Source: Neodiprion pinetum
Lineage: Eukaryota > Arthropoda > Insecta > Hymenoptera > Diprionidae
Assembly (NCBI RefSeq): GCF_021155775.2
Contig: NC_060236.1
Coordinates: forward strand, 15,364,519-15,428,518
Length of the DNA: 64,000 nucleotides
Direction of reading: 5' to 3'
Shown: one piece after another, positions 32,692 to 43,077 of the stretch
Layout of the letters: every line of letters starts with the position of its first letter
Numbering within the stretch: the stretch's first letter is position 1
Made by a program: the position numbers and the translations under genes
Notes under the pieces: model-generated
The model's input: only the letters and a program-made list of their open reading frames with translations
What the model was told of the DNA's origin: nothing
The model's database searches: none

Positions 32692-33576
32692 GGGACAACA
32701 CCACTGTGACGGTTTCAAAAATACGATTTTTCGAAAACCATTTAAAAAGATCTAAAATACTTTTAAGATTAAGATGCCATTGGACCCAGGTCGAAAAAAT
32801 AATTATTTTCGTAGATATTGAATATTTTGCGGAGCGGTGCAGCGCTCCGCGCTGCGTCGGTTTCGACGCAAAAGTTGAAACAATTTGGGCTGATGATTAT
32901 CCCCAACGTCTCCAGAACTTTCATGAGGCTTCTCAGGCCATCATTGAACATTAATACCGCGATATCAGTTGCAATGTCAACGATTTTTTTGCCTCCGGAG
33001 TGGGACAAATTAACAAATCTAAAACTTTGAACGCGTTTTTCTCGAAACCACTTTTTTGAGTGCAGCCTGCAGCAAAACTCGAGAAATTTTTATCCGATCA
33101 ACTTCAAATTTTTACTCTATCAATTAAAATAGATTATCTAATGTACTACATAGGATTTTTTCGATATCTCAATAATAATAAAAGTTATAGTCTGTTTCGA
33201 CGAGAAATTGTGCTCAAAAATCATTCTTTAATTTCAAAAGCGTGCCTATTGTTTAAAAATCAATTTTTTTCCAAATCCCTATGTACTTCACTTCAAAATA
33301 TCATACTATTAATGAAAACACTGAGAATTTTTTTTTAAGTCGACGTTGAAGAGAGTTTTTCTGCGTGCTACGAACCACTGCGGAGACAACAGCACCTGAT
33401 GCGGGAGCTTCCCCAGAGCCACCATGCGGCGTGAAAAACGTGTAAAAAATGTTTTTTGAAGAATTAATAAACAAGGAAAAAAACGCAAAAAATTTTTTTC
33501 GAATATCTCTTATTTTTCCCACAAAAAATAATTGTTGAAAATTGTAAAAAAAAGGGGGTCACAGTGGCGTTGTCCC
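32692..33576 (-). mobile_element. Second, shorter Kolobok-like element
   Basis: TIRs GGGACAACACCACTGTGAC and GTCACAGTGGCGTTGTCCC. TTAA lies on the left (32688-32691), and the right side reads TAA after CCC, consistent with a TTAA that lost one T. It holds a fragment of Kolobok transposase C-terminus on the reverse strand. Confidence 0.72.
32769..33008 (-). pseudogene. Kolobok transposase C-terminal fragment
   Basis: HSGGKKIVDIATDIAVLMFN and LMKVLETLGIIISPN parallel the corresponding HSGPKVVEIATFLAVIIFN and ILKTLETMGVKIGPQ of the 30-kb element, so this is the same family, diverged. No catalytic motif is present, and the frame enters unrelated sequence. Confidence 0.7.
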
Positions 33577-33579
33577 TAA

Positions 33580-33806
33580 GTGAGATGTGTACCAACGGCG
33601 CCAAAATACCCTAGATCGCTGGTAAATCGTGGGTGATTAATTGTTGAGACGATGAATCTGCGTGCAATGGGAAAAGATGAGTGGATCTTTTAAACGACTC
33701 TAACACTAACTCTACACGATGGCGTTACCGAGCGGGGTACCGTTCGCTAGAAAAAGAATTCCCTAACAACATAGGGATTTATTCAGATAATTGGCACACA
33801 TCTCAC
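33580..33806. mobile_element. TTAA-target MITE next to the Kolobok-like element
   Basis: Ends GTGAGATGTGTACCAA and TTGGCACACATCTCAC, with TTAA at 33807-33810 and TAA (shared with the previous element) on the left. It is 227 bp and noncoding. Confidence 0.65.
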
Positions 33807-33810
33807 TTAA

Positions 33811-35282
33811 AGTCTTTGACCTCGAAGTAAAGGTCATGTCGTTGGAGTTCTAGGCACACCGCGTATACGCATACCACGCGGCTGAGATGGTAGCAAAGAA
33901 TATAACTGGAATGCACTCTAATACCTTCAACGCGAATCAAGAAAGACGCGTCATAATATTGTCGTGTCTCTCTCTGTGTAGTCCATGTTACGTGCCAGCC
34001 GGTATCCACGGCGGCGCCCTCTCTGCGCCCTACCTGACCAGCGTGCAGTTACCATAAGCGAGCCTTACGTGCTCTTACCGATAGTCGTAGATTAATACCA
34101 ACATACATAGTTACCATCATAACGTCCAAATTCTTATATCGATAGTTCTCATACGCTAGATTAACCGTTATTTCATCAGTCAAATTCATAACATTTATGG
34201 TATATATATCTTTTCCCATTTAACCGTTATACCTTTCAACATTAGCTTTCACATAAAACCTTTGATTTACGATCTCAACCGTAATAACCCAAAGTAATAA
34301 ACACCTGCAATAGTTAAGATAATCGAGTAGACTAAACACCGGAAACATGGGAAGAGAAATCACGGATAGTTCACAGATAAAGAAACCCTTATTCTCAGAA
34401 TTCAAGATAGCGCCTTCATTTTAACGATGATAAGACCAATTAACGCTTCGCCGCTTGCTTCTCTAAACCAACCGCCTCGCGCTAATCCACCACCGAGATC
34501 TCATGCACGAACCAGAAATCTTACCCTCAATTATTTCATCATCCTTGACCAATCATCCGAGACCCGCGAGAAACCGCGACTCCTTTTGAACTCCTCCTAC
34601 TTTCCCTCTAATTCAACCTTTCCAGAAAACAGAACTTAGAGAAGAACTTCAGACATCATAGAGTACAGATCAGAACTCTATCGAAATCTTAGAATCAAGT
34701 CACATTATAATTCATTCAGAACCTCCGAGATTTATTAACAGTTTGTCACTGCGATAGTGATTAACACCAATCTGTACCACAATTGTAAACCTACCATCGA
34801 GAACTAGAAGGAGACCGTTAATAAATGTGTAATTAACCCAAGTGTTGTCATAAATAATTATTTCGATCACGCATAGTGATGGTTGGCACGAGCCCTACCT
34901 AACAAACTCTCAGAATTGTAGGCGAGTTGAACGAGAAGATCTGAGGAGCTGATCAGCGGATTCCCGAGATTTACATACACCAACTACGTAAGTCAGGAGA
35001 ACAATTTAAATCACGCGGCGAATCAAAATCGACTCGAAACGTTCCTCTCGGAACGCAACATCCAGTCCAAAATTTTATATCGCGAGAAGAGGTAAATACT
35101 ATAAATATTAAAAAACAGGTCAAGAGTCACTATATTTCTGGAGAGCAGATATTTTAACCGTGGTGTGAGAAGTGGTGATACCAGTTTAAGACAGAGACAA
35201 AAATACATTATGACGGTGTCTTTCTCGGCTCGCTGCTCCTCTTGGTGTCTGTACTGTAGATAGCAGGCACATGTCTCGTTAA
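33811..35282. other. Noncoding, LTR-like in composition
   Basis: No credible gene. The moderate G+C, regular stop density and AATAAA-like motifs (about 34822) resemble LTR or leader sequence. No ends could be fixed. Confidence 0.3.
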
Positions 35283-35451
35283 ATAACGCTATATTTTCAC
35301 GTACAACAAACAGCTGGATGCAGCATGCTGTAATCGGTCGATTCACCAAAATCACCAACTGTGAGACGTCACTAAATGGTGATTTTGGTGAATTGACCAA
35401 TCAGAGTATGTTGCATCCAGCTGTTTGCTGCACGAGAAAATGTAGTGTTAT
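35283..35451. repeat. Foldback hairpin element
   Basis: Long arms share CAGCTGGATGCA and TTCACCAAAATCACCA with inverse copies, separated by about 15 bases. It is noncoding. Confidence 0.8.
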
Positions 35452-36695
35452 AGTTCATGGTAGAGTACGTGAGGCAGCATTACCTGACTGTTTGGTCGGG
35501 ATGGTAAGGTACGCGTGGTAACACCCGCCACTTCTTGGTGACGGTCAGAACCTCCCAGTGCATACTGTACATTCCATGCCAAAAGTCAACGTTATCATAA
35601 TATTTTTATAATTTTTTCAACTAATTAGACCAATGTTGCATACCATATTTTACTTACGATTAGTTATTCAGGCAGACCTAAGGAACAATTTGATTCAAGT
35701 TCCATGTAAATCGGTGCACTGGTTCTAAAGTTTGTCGGCAACAAGTAGATAAAGGATTTTATAAACCGGACAACAAAGTGATAAATACAGCTATCATTCC
35801 AGGACGGAGGCTCAGAACGCATTCTCGTAAAAGCATTTGCCGTATTGTACCTAACAGTATCGTCATAGACGGGGAAAAGGGTTGAAATGTGTAAAAAAGT
35901 TCGTTATTGTAAATTATAAGAATTATAAAAATGGCCATTCGGGCATCAGACCCACATGTTTACTACATTGTTGAATTTTCTATGGTCCCCAGTGTTCACT
36001 TACCAACTTTGGTCCATTCTATGGCACCATAGGAAGTATACGACACAATTATCTTTCGTCAATTTCCGTAAATACGAGCGTAAATTACGGATATGCATTC
36101 CGTGGTAATTCGTGGCTTCGCAACAATCAGAAGGTAAGAGAAAACGAGACGCAACTCCAGAAAACAAAGTTAGATTAGATTTCATCGCAGAATTAGTAGT
36201 ACTTTGTTCGTTCCAATAGTATGATTATTAGTAGTGATTAGGTGTTGACAGCTGATACCTAACTGAATGGCCGTCTGCCAGCGTCTGCTATGTAAAAGTC
36301 GTTTTGAGTGATATTATTGCAAATCCTGGACAAATTATTACTTAAAATACAGTTGTTTGGAACGTCGACCCTTTACCTGTTGGATAAAAAAATACAGTTG
36401 TTCGGTGTAGGTCAGTGGTAAGTAATAACCAATACAAAATGGAACCAAGTAAAGTCTTAAGGTAAAAAATAAAAAAATGGCTGGAACCAGAAACTTCTTG
36501 TATTGTAGTGCGTTTCTAAATAGTAATACAATTCGTATATAAATGGGAAAATTAGAATAAGAAAGAAACGATCTTTTCTCAATATTGGAGAATCCAGGTT
36601 AAGACCGGGAGGAAGACCACAGTTAGAGGTGTCATCGAGGACATGAGGAGAAGGGCCGCATATTCCATAACGAAAAAAAAAATCTAAAAAAGCCT
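35452..36695. other. Intergenic, no gene recognised
   Basis: No coding frame, RNA or clear repeat was seen. Confidence 0.4.
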
Positions 36696-36975
36696 CTACA
36701 CGGAGAGAAAAATCTGAGAAAAATTACCCTGCTGTTACTATAATTGTGATGTAAAAGACACCTAATGCAGTTTTTACCGTGCTGCATTAGAAAAATGCGT
36801 CGTCACATTTTAAATTTTGTGCTGCCAAAATACATAGTTTCTAAGCAAGGTAGTAATTTTTTTTATAAAAACCCATAATTTTTGTAACATGCATCGATAA
36901 AAACTGCATTAGTGTCTTATACATCACGATTAGTAACAGCAGGGTAATTTTTTTCACATTTTTCTCTCCGTGTAG
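36696..36975. mobile_element. MITE with CTACACGGAGAGAAAAAT ends
   Basis: Left arm CTACACGGAGAGAAAAAT and AAATTACCCTGCTGTTACTA are mirrored at the right end (TAGTAACAGCAGGG, TTTTTCTCTCCGTGTAG). It is 280 bp and noncoding. Confidence 0.78.
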
Positions 36976-37374
36976 AAACTGACACATTGGATTAGCAGAA
37001 TATGAGAGAATCGACCGATCGCTCTTGACTTCACCCGAGTGTAGAACCGAAGCGCCCTTCAAGACAAAAAAATCGATGTATCCCCCTTTTCGAATTTTAA
37101 ATTTATCGTTCTTATGTTGTAACGATCTTTTGTCTTATCGGCGGCCAAACGAATTCTTTATCTAGCAAATTCATGAACTTCGTCTAGTTTTTATTGGAAA
37201 ACCGAATTATAACTCACCTAAGACGAATCTTCAGAAAGGTTAACACCGTTTCTAAATTCGAGAGAAGTCGAAAATATCGTCCTATCAACATCATAGCGGG
37301 ATCAATCAGTAGTGTCGTGGATTGCAGAGCGATACGATAAAAGAAATAAGGGAATCCACTCATACCAGTCTTTC

Positions 37375-38230
37375 TAATTTACATCGACGAAAGAAGAAAG
37401 ATAACGATGAAGTGTTTTATTCAATGTTTCTATCATTCCATTAGATTGAGGATGATGTGCTGTTGTGTGAGTGTTCTTAATCCCTAAAATTTGAAGGATC
37501 TCCTTCATCACATTTGACTCAAAATTCCGACTCTGATCTGTGTTTAATTCTGAGGGAACTCCATAACGACAGACGAACTCTCCTACGAAAATTCGTGCTA
37601 CAGTGCCAGCTTCTTGATTGGGATTTGGGAATACTTCTAACCACTTTGTAAAATAATCAGCTATCACCAGGGCATAGCGATTTCCTGAGCTAGAAAGAGG
37701 AAGCGGACCTAGGATATCGATTGCGACTCTTTCAAACGGAGCTCCTACGTTATAGATTTGAAGAGAACTCTTCCCTTTTTCACGAGGTCCTTTTTTGGCT
37801 AAACAAACCGTGCAGGTTCTATACCAATTATTAACATCGGCACAACAATACACCCAAACATACCGTTCTCTAATTCCACCTAAAGTCTTATGAGAAGCGA
37901 AATAACCGCCAAAAGGAGAATCGTGACGAGTTTACATAATCTTAGCTTTTGGGACAAGGAGCTGCCAGCCAACCGACCTGGAGTCAGCTGACTCCTACTT
38001 CCTGTAAAGTAATTGATCTAAAAGAAAAAAAGAGTCCCACTGTAAATTTTCAACGTCTGATTCTTAGGTGACACTTCTTCCAGTTGAGGTCTAACTCCTG
38101 AGGATTTCCAATTTCTAACTAGGAGATCTTGCTCTTGGGCGGTGATCCAGTCCTAATTATTACCAATGAGAGAAATTTGACGAACGTTAAGCGAAGGATC
38201 CCTTTGTTTATTCAAACGAGAGCATTGTTT
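37375..38230 (-). pseudogene. Second Gypsy integrase fragment
   Basis: On the reverse strand, a degenerate part (about 38230-37860) contains GWQLLVPKAKIM and GGYFASHKTLGGIRERY. The open frame 37853-37374 then shows CTVCLAKKGP, VAIDILGPLPLSSSGNRYAL, TDQSRNFES and HHPQSNGMIETLNKTL, so the three DDE residues are visible. It resembles the 25-kb integrase closely but is another copy, inverted, and lacks LTRs and the rest of pol. Confidence 0.82.
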
Positions 38231-38730
38231 GTAATCATCTCCGCACATTTGTAATCGAAATCATGCGCATGGGACAATCAAATTACTCTCCATTAATAAA
38301 AAGTATTGCTGTATATAAAGTATAAATTGTGAAATTTCAAATTTATTCGATGAAATATTTTAATTTTATGTGAATCACTACTTTATTTACAATCAGATAT
38401 TGGATTGAGGTAATGCTAAAATGCTCTGATTTGTCTGCGACTTCATGAAAAAATTTCCAATCCAATGAAATACTGATGATATTCTTCAAATTTAACGAAA
38501 ATATGCTCAATGTAATGAATGATTAACGCTAACGCCCTTCTATAAATACATGTGATTTGAATAAATGAATAATTATGAAATATTGGTCTCATCAGCTAAA
38601 ATTTTTCGCATTTTTCCGAACCCAGTTCCTACAGATTCACGATGTATGATATCCATCGATGATATATATGATGTCCATTTTCACGATATTTTCATTCAGA
38701 ACCTCTAGGGAGATGAATAATACACCTTTC
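38231..38730. other. AT-rich spacer
   Basis: Nothing recognised. Confidence 0.4.
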
Positions 38731-40422
38731 GATTCTGGAAGTCACTTCGGCAGCTGCGTGCACATCAGCTACCTGGGTAATGCAGAGTGACTGCAGAGCT
38801 GACTGAGCGGCGGCGTGCACGTGCCTCGAGCGTATCTACCGGGTGAACCTTTTTCTTTGGAAACCGCGCCTTTCGCGTTCGTTGAAGAAATCAAGAAATG
38901 CGAGAGTTCACGTTTATTCAGAGACTCGATTGTATTTTGCTCATGATGAATGAGTCAGTAACTGAACATTTAATTGTGATAAGCATATATTTATATCACG
39001 GTCTCCTCAATTGGGCCTGTTGCGGAAAAGTATGCTCGTCAATAGGTGCATGACTGCGTCAGAGACTATTCTTTCATTCCAGCACGTATACGCATCAACA
39101 ATTTTTTCGAATAATATTATATCTAATCGAACTGAATCTACGTAAAAAATAATTAATTGGCTGTTCAGCCTTCAGTGGATGAAGATGCACTGGACCGCCA
39201 TAATTGCCGTATAGGTATAGTCCGTAGCAGCGGGCGTTGCGCTCGTGGCTGGTAATCTAACGATTCTTGGATTGAGACCACATCCTTCATTTTTTTTTTT
39301 TTTTTTTACGAAGACATTGAGGGAGCCGCAAATTTCAAAATCGAAGGTTTTTCTTAATTATTAAAAAACATTACATTTGTTTTCAGTAATCTCTATCTTC
39401 TATTACTGTCAAAACTTCCGTATAAAAAAAAAATACGCCTGTTTTATATCAGTCTTGACGAGCATTTCTTAAGAATTTTGAGAGATGCGAGATCGGAACT
39501 ACAAAATTATTTCAGTAGCAACAATGTATGGACCCCTCTCCTTTTCTGATATTGGCAGCCAGTCAAGAGGCTTTGCAGTGTTCAGTTTAGTGCCAGCAGC
39601 TCTCGGAAAATTAAAATAGACCCGCCAACAAGAAAAAAAAACCAAAATACTTTCTCTCATTTCGCTTCATTTATAAAGACAGGATTGGCTCAAAAAATTA
39701 CTTTTCTACGTGCGAGGAGAGCATATTACGCTTAGACTCATTTTCTCAACATATTTATTTTCGTACTTCAATTCTGACCTTTGCGATGTTCAATATTCGG
39801 TCTAAGTTTAAATTCATAAACAGATTCTTCTATTTCAAAAACTTTGTCAATCCATCAGTTTTGAAAAAAAAAGGATGTGGTCTCGGATCTGAGAATCGTT
39901 AGATCACCAGCTACGAGTGCAACGCCCGCTGCTACGGACTATATACAATAATTATGGCGGTCCAGTGCATCTTCAACCACTGAATGCTCAACAGCCAATT
40001 AATTATTTTTTACGTAGATTCAGTTCAATAAGATATAACATTATTCGAAAAAATTGTTGATGCGTATACGTGCTGGAATGAAAGAATAGTCTCTGACGCA
40101 GTCATGTACCTATTGACGAGTGTACTTTTCCGCGACAGGCCCAATTGAGGAGACCGTGATATAAATATATGCTTATCACAATTAAATGTTCAGTTACACT
40201 CATTCATCATCAGCAAAATACAATCGAGTCTGTGAATAAACGTGAACTCTCGCATTTGTTGATTTCTCCAACGAACGCGGAAGGCACGATTTCCAAACAA
40301 AAAGGTTCACCCGGTAGATACGCTCGAGGCACGTGCACGCCGCCGCTCAGTTAGCTCTGCAGTCACTCTGCATTACCCAGGTAGCTGATGTGCACGCAGC
40401 TGCCGAAGCGACTTCCAGAATC
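38731..40422. repeat. Large inverted repeat (foldback), arms ~560 bp
   Basis: The left arm (38731 to about 39293) is the inverse of about 39870-40422, around a 570-bp AT-rich spacer with a long T run (39293-39307). The outer part of each arm equals the unit of the tandem array that follows. Near the inner end lies a tRNA-like segment (GTGGCTGGTAATC ... GGATTGAGACC) before the T run. Confidence 0.82.
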
Positions 40423-41278
40423 TGACGTATCGGCCAAGCCAATGTGCACGCGAACTACCCCCACTACCTCGACCAGCGGAGACCCCCTCGAGTACCTGCA
40501 TTGGCAATCTCTCTACTAGTCTCTGGTGATATAAATACATGCTTATCACAATTAAATGTTGAGTTACAGACTCATTCATCATCAGCAAAATACAATCGAG
40601 TTTGTGAACAAACGTGAACTCTCGCATTTGTTGATTTCTCCAACGAACACGGAAGGCACGGTTTCCAAACAAAAAGGTTCATCCGATAGATACGCTCGAG
40701 GCACGTGCACGCCGCCGCTCAGTCAGCTCTGCAGTCACTCTGCATTACCCAGGTAGCTGATGTGCACGCAGCTGCCGAAGCGACTTCCAGAATCTGACGT
40801 ATCGGCCAAGCCAATGTGCACGCGAACTACCCCCACTACCTCGACCAGCGGAGACCCCTCGAGTACCTGCATTGGCAATCTCTCTACTAGTCTCTGGTGA
40901 TATAAATACATGCTTATCACAATTAAATGTTCAGTTAAAGACTCATTCATCATCAGCAAAATACAATCGAGTTTGTGAATAAACGTGAACTCTCGCATTT
41001 GTTGATTTCTCCAACGAACACGGAAGGCACGGTTTCCAAAGAAAAAGGTTCACCCGATAGATACGCTCGAGGCACGTCCACGCCGCCGCTCAGTCAGCTC
41101 TGCAGTCACTCTGCATTACCCAGGTAGCTGATGTGCACGCAGCTGCAGCAGCAATCTTCTAAAATCTGACGTATTGGCCAAGCCAATGTGCACGCGAACT
41201 ACCCCCACCACGTCCAAATCCCTCCGCAACTTGGTTCACCCGCAGGGCGAGCATTGGCAATCTCTCTACTAGTCTCTG
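40156..41278 (+). repeat. Three ~370-bp tandem units
   Basis: Units begin at GTGATATAAATA (40156, 40526, 40897) and end near CTCTACTAGTCTCTG. They share TCATCAGCAAAATACAATCG, GAACTCTCGCATTTGTTG and CACGTGCACGCCGCCGCTCAG (third copy CACGTCCACG). The last unit is more diverged at its 3' end. Open frames inside are by-products. Confidence 0.85.
40160..40240 (+). promoter_or_regulatory. TATA box, initiator and AATAAA in the tandem unit
   Basis: TATAAATA (40160-40167) lies 32 bases before the A (40192) of TTCAGTT, an arthropod-type initiator. AATAAA follows at 40235-40240. The same set recurs at 40901/40933. The middle unit has TATAAATA but TTGAGTT. A reverse-strand copy lies near 38960-38998. 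The layout is that of an LTR with a very short R region. Confidence 0.5.
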
Positions 41279-41329
41279 CTTCAAATAGCCTGCAGGCCGC
41301 ACGTTTCTATGGGACTCTTTCTTCGTTGG
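41279..41329 (-). repeat. End fragment of the 61.7-kb MITE family
   Basis: CTTCAAATAGCCTGCAGGCC and TTCTATGGGACTC match the inverse of 61728-61780. It joins the tandem array directly. Confidence 0.7.
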
Positions 41330-42828
41330 TCGTACATACATACAGGTCTAGAAACTCCGGTGGTGGGGGTGTCCCGCTTATTGTCCATAAACAGAAATAT
41401 AGTTCTAATATTCGCCATCACGAACACAGTCGACCAGTTTCCAGGACTTGTATGTACGACCGTAAAAGCTGCAGGCGTTTCAACTACGGTGAATACATTT
41501 AGTATTTATTGTTAAACTATGAAAAATTTATAAAAATCTTAATAAATCTTGGTTTTTATTCTGTATCACAATACCTATTATTAGCGGCGACTTACCAGCC
41601 TCATTTTTTGGCCTTAGTTAATAAGTGTTAATTCTTAGCTGAGTGAATAGCGTGCAGGATGTCCAAACAGAGGAACCATATCAGATTCATCCTGTTGAAT
41701 TTTGATACGTATTCGATTTTTCCACTTGCGAAAAATTATAGAAATATAAATATTACATCAACATTTAATAGAAATGTTACAAAAACATTACAAATGTCAG
41801 TTTTCTGTGCGCACATTCTGATGATTTGATAATGTTGAAAAAAATTAGACTAAATCAATTACAGCAATGGGAAACATTACAGTTGTAATATTTCTAAAAT
41901 GTTTTTGCCACACGAAGGAGCTATGTGTACACACGAAAATGTATAATTCTGTATCCGTATACATTTGCCGTAAATGTAACTGTTCAATGAAACTTCAACT
42001 TTAACTCACATACGAAACCATGAGGTGATTCTGATTATCATACATTTAAAAATATCGACACGTTAAAAAAAATGTAGAATACACATACGGTCTACTTTCG
42101 AAACAGAATGACATTTGAACTGACATTCCATAATTTACGTCCGAGTCGGAAAGGATTTGTCCTTGCACAATAAACGAAAATTTATACATACTTTTTTTTT
42201 GCATATTACATCCGCTAAATAAAATAAAAACGGACGAGCAAAAATTCAATGTTTATTTTCTTTATTTTTTCTTCCGAATATTGTTCTACAAACATTCTTA
42301 CGGAATTAAAGCCTTAATATATATTAATTAATAACTACTGGTCAGAAAAATTGACTTACTTTCCACAGCACAAATACGACCAAATCATTTTCAATCATCT
42401 TTAGAATCTGTTTGTAGAATGTCCGAAATAAAGTTTTGTAAACTAAATAAAATATAAAATTTCATAAAAATTCAATGTAATGGACAAATTCTTCAAACGG
42501 ATTCCTCATCAGTATAAAAAAAGGTCTGTAATAATTACTCAGTCTGATTAGCATAAGCTGTTTTAGATCAGCGTATAGTTAGAACGCCACTCTCAATCAG
42601 TATTACGAAAACCAAGATGTCACAAACGAGAATGTTTTTATAATGTATTAATTTTCATATCCAATGTCGATTACAAAAGGAAAGTACGGTGTCATGTGCT
42701 AGTAAAATTCCAGTGTGATAATATTTCAAATTGAATCATATCTGAAGTATTCTTCGAATTCAGCTTATTACGCAATATTTTGCACCCGCAATTTTTTTTT
42801 CATTACAGTAAGCCGTAATTACCAACTT
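41330..42828. other. Intergenic / 3' flank of the zinc-finger gene
   Basis: No other gene recognised. On the reverse strand AATAAA-type signals occur near 42250-42270. Confidence 0.4.
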
Positions 42829-43077
42829 TTACCTGTTTTGGGTAAGATTACTATCACTTGTATTGGATATATTGTAAAAATTGTATGGCAAATTTGGTGG
42901 TAAGAAGTTTGGCAGTGCGGAAGGAACAGCGTTGTAGAAGGATGAACTTCTCTCTCTGGGCACAGTTTCTTGCGTAGTTACTGGTACTTGTGTTTGAAGG
43001 TTTTGTATTCCTGTTGTTGGAATCGTTTGCAGGATAATTGGTTGCGCCATCGATGTACAGGAAACGGCTTGTCTCAC
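42829..43077 (-). CDS. Probable last exon of the zinc-finger gene
   Basis: It follows a TTTATGTTTAG acceptor in phase 0, matching the donor at 53177, and stays open for 82 codons to a stop. The composition (MAQPIILQTIPTTGI, VPVTTQETVPRE, LPNFLPPNLPYNF) suits a low-complexity transactivation-like tail. The link across a 10-kb intron is inference. Confidence 0.6.
   Translation of the reverse strand: MRQAVSCTSMAQPIILQTIPTTGIQNLQTQVPVTTQETVPRERSSSFYNAVPSALPNFLPPNLPYNFYNISNTSDSNLTQNR

Noticed and set aside
35283..35451. Long hairpin considered as a microRNA precursor
   Set aside because: The near-perfect long arms with matching flanks look like a foldback element, and nothing indicates a miRNA-type arm.
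40169..41502. Several 60-100-codon frames on both strands
   Set aside because: They recur with each ~370-bp tandem unit and have no recognisable domain.
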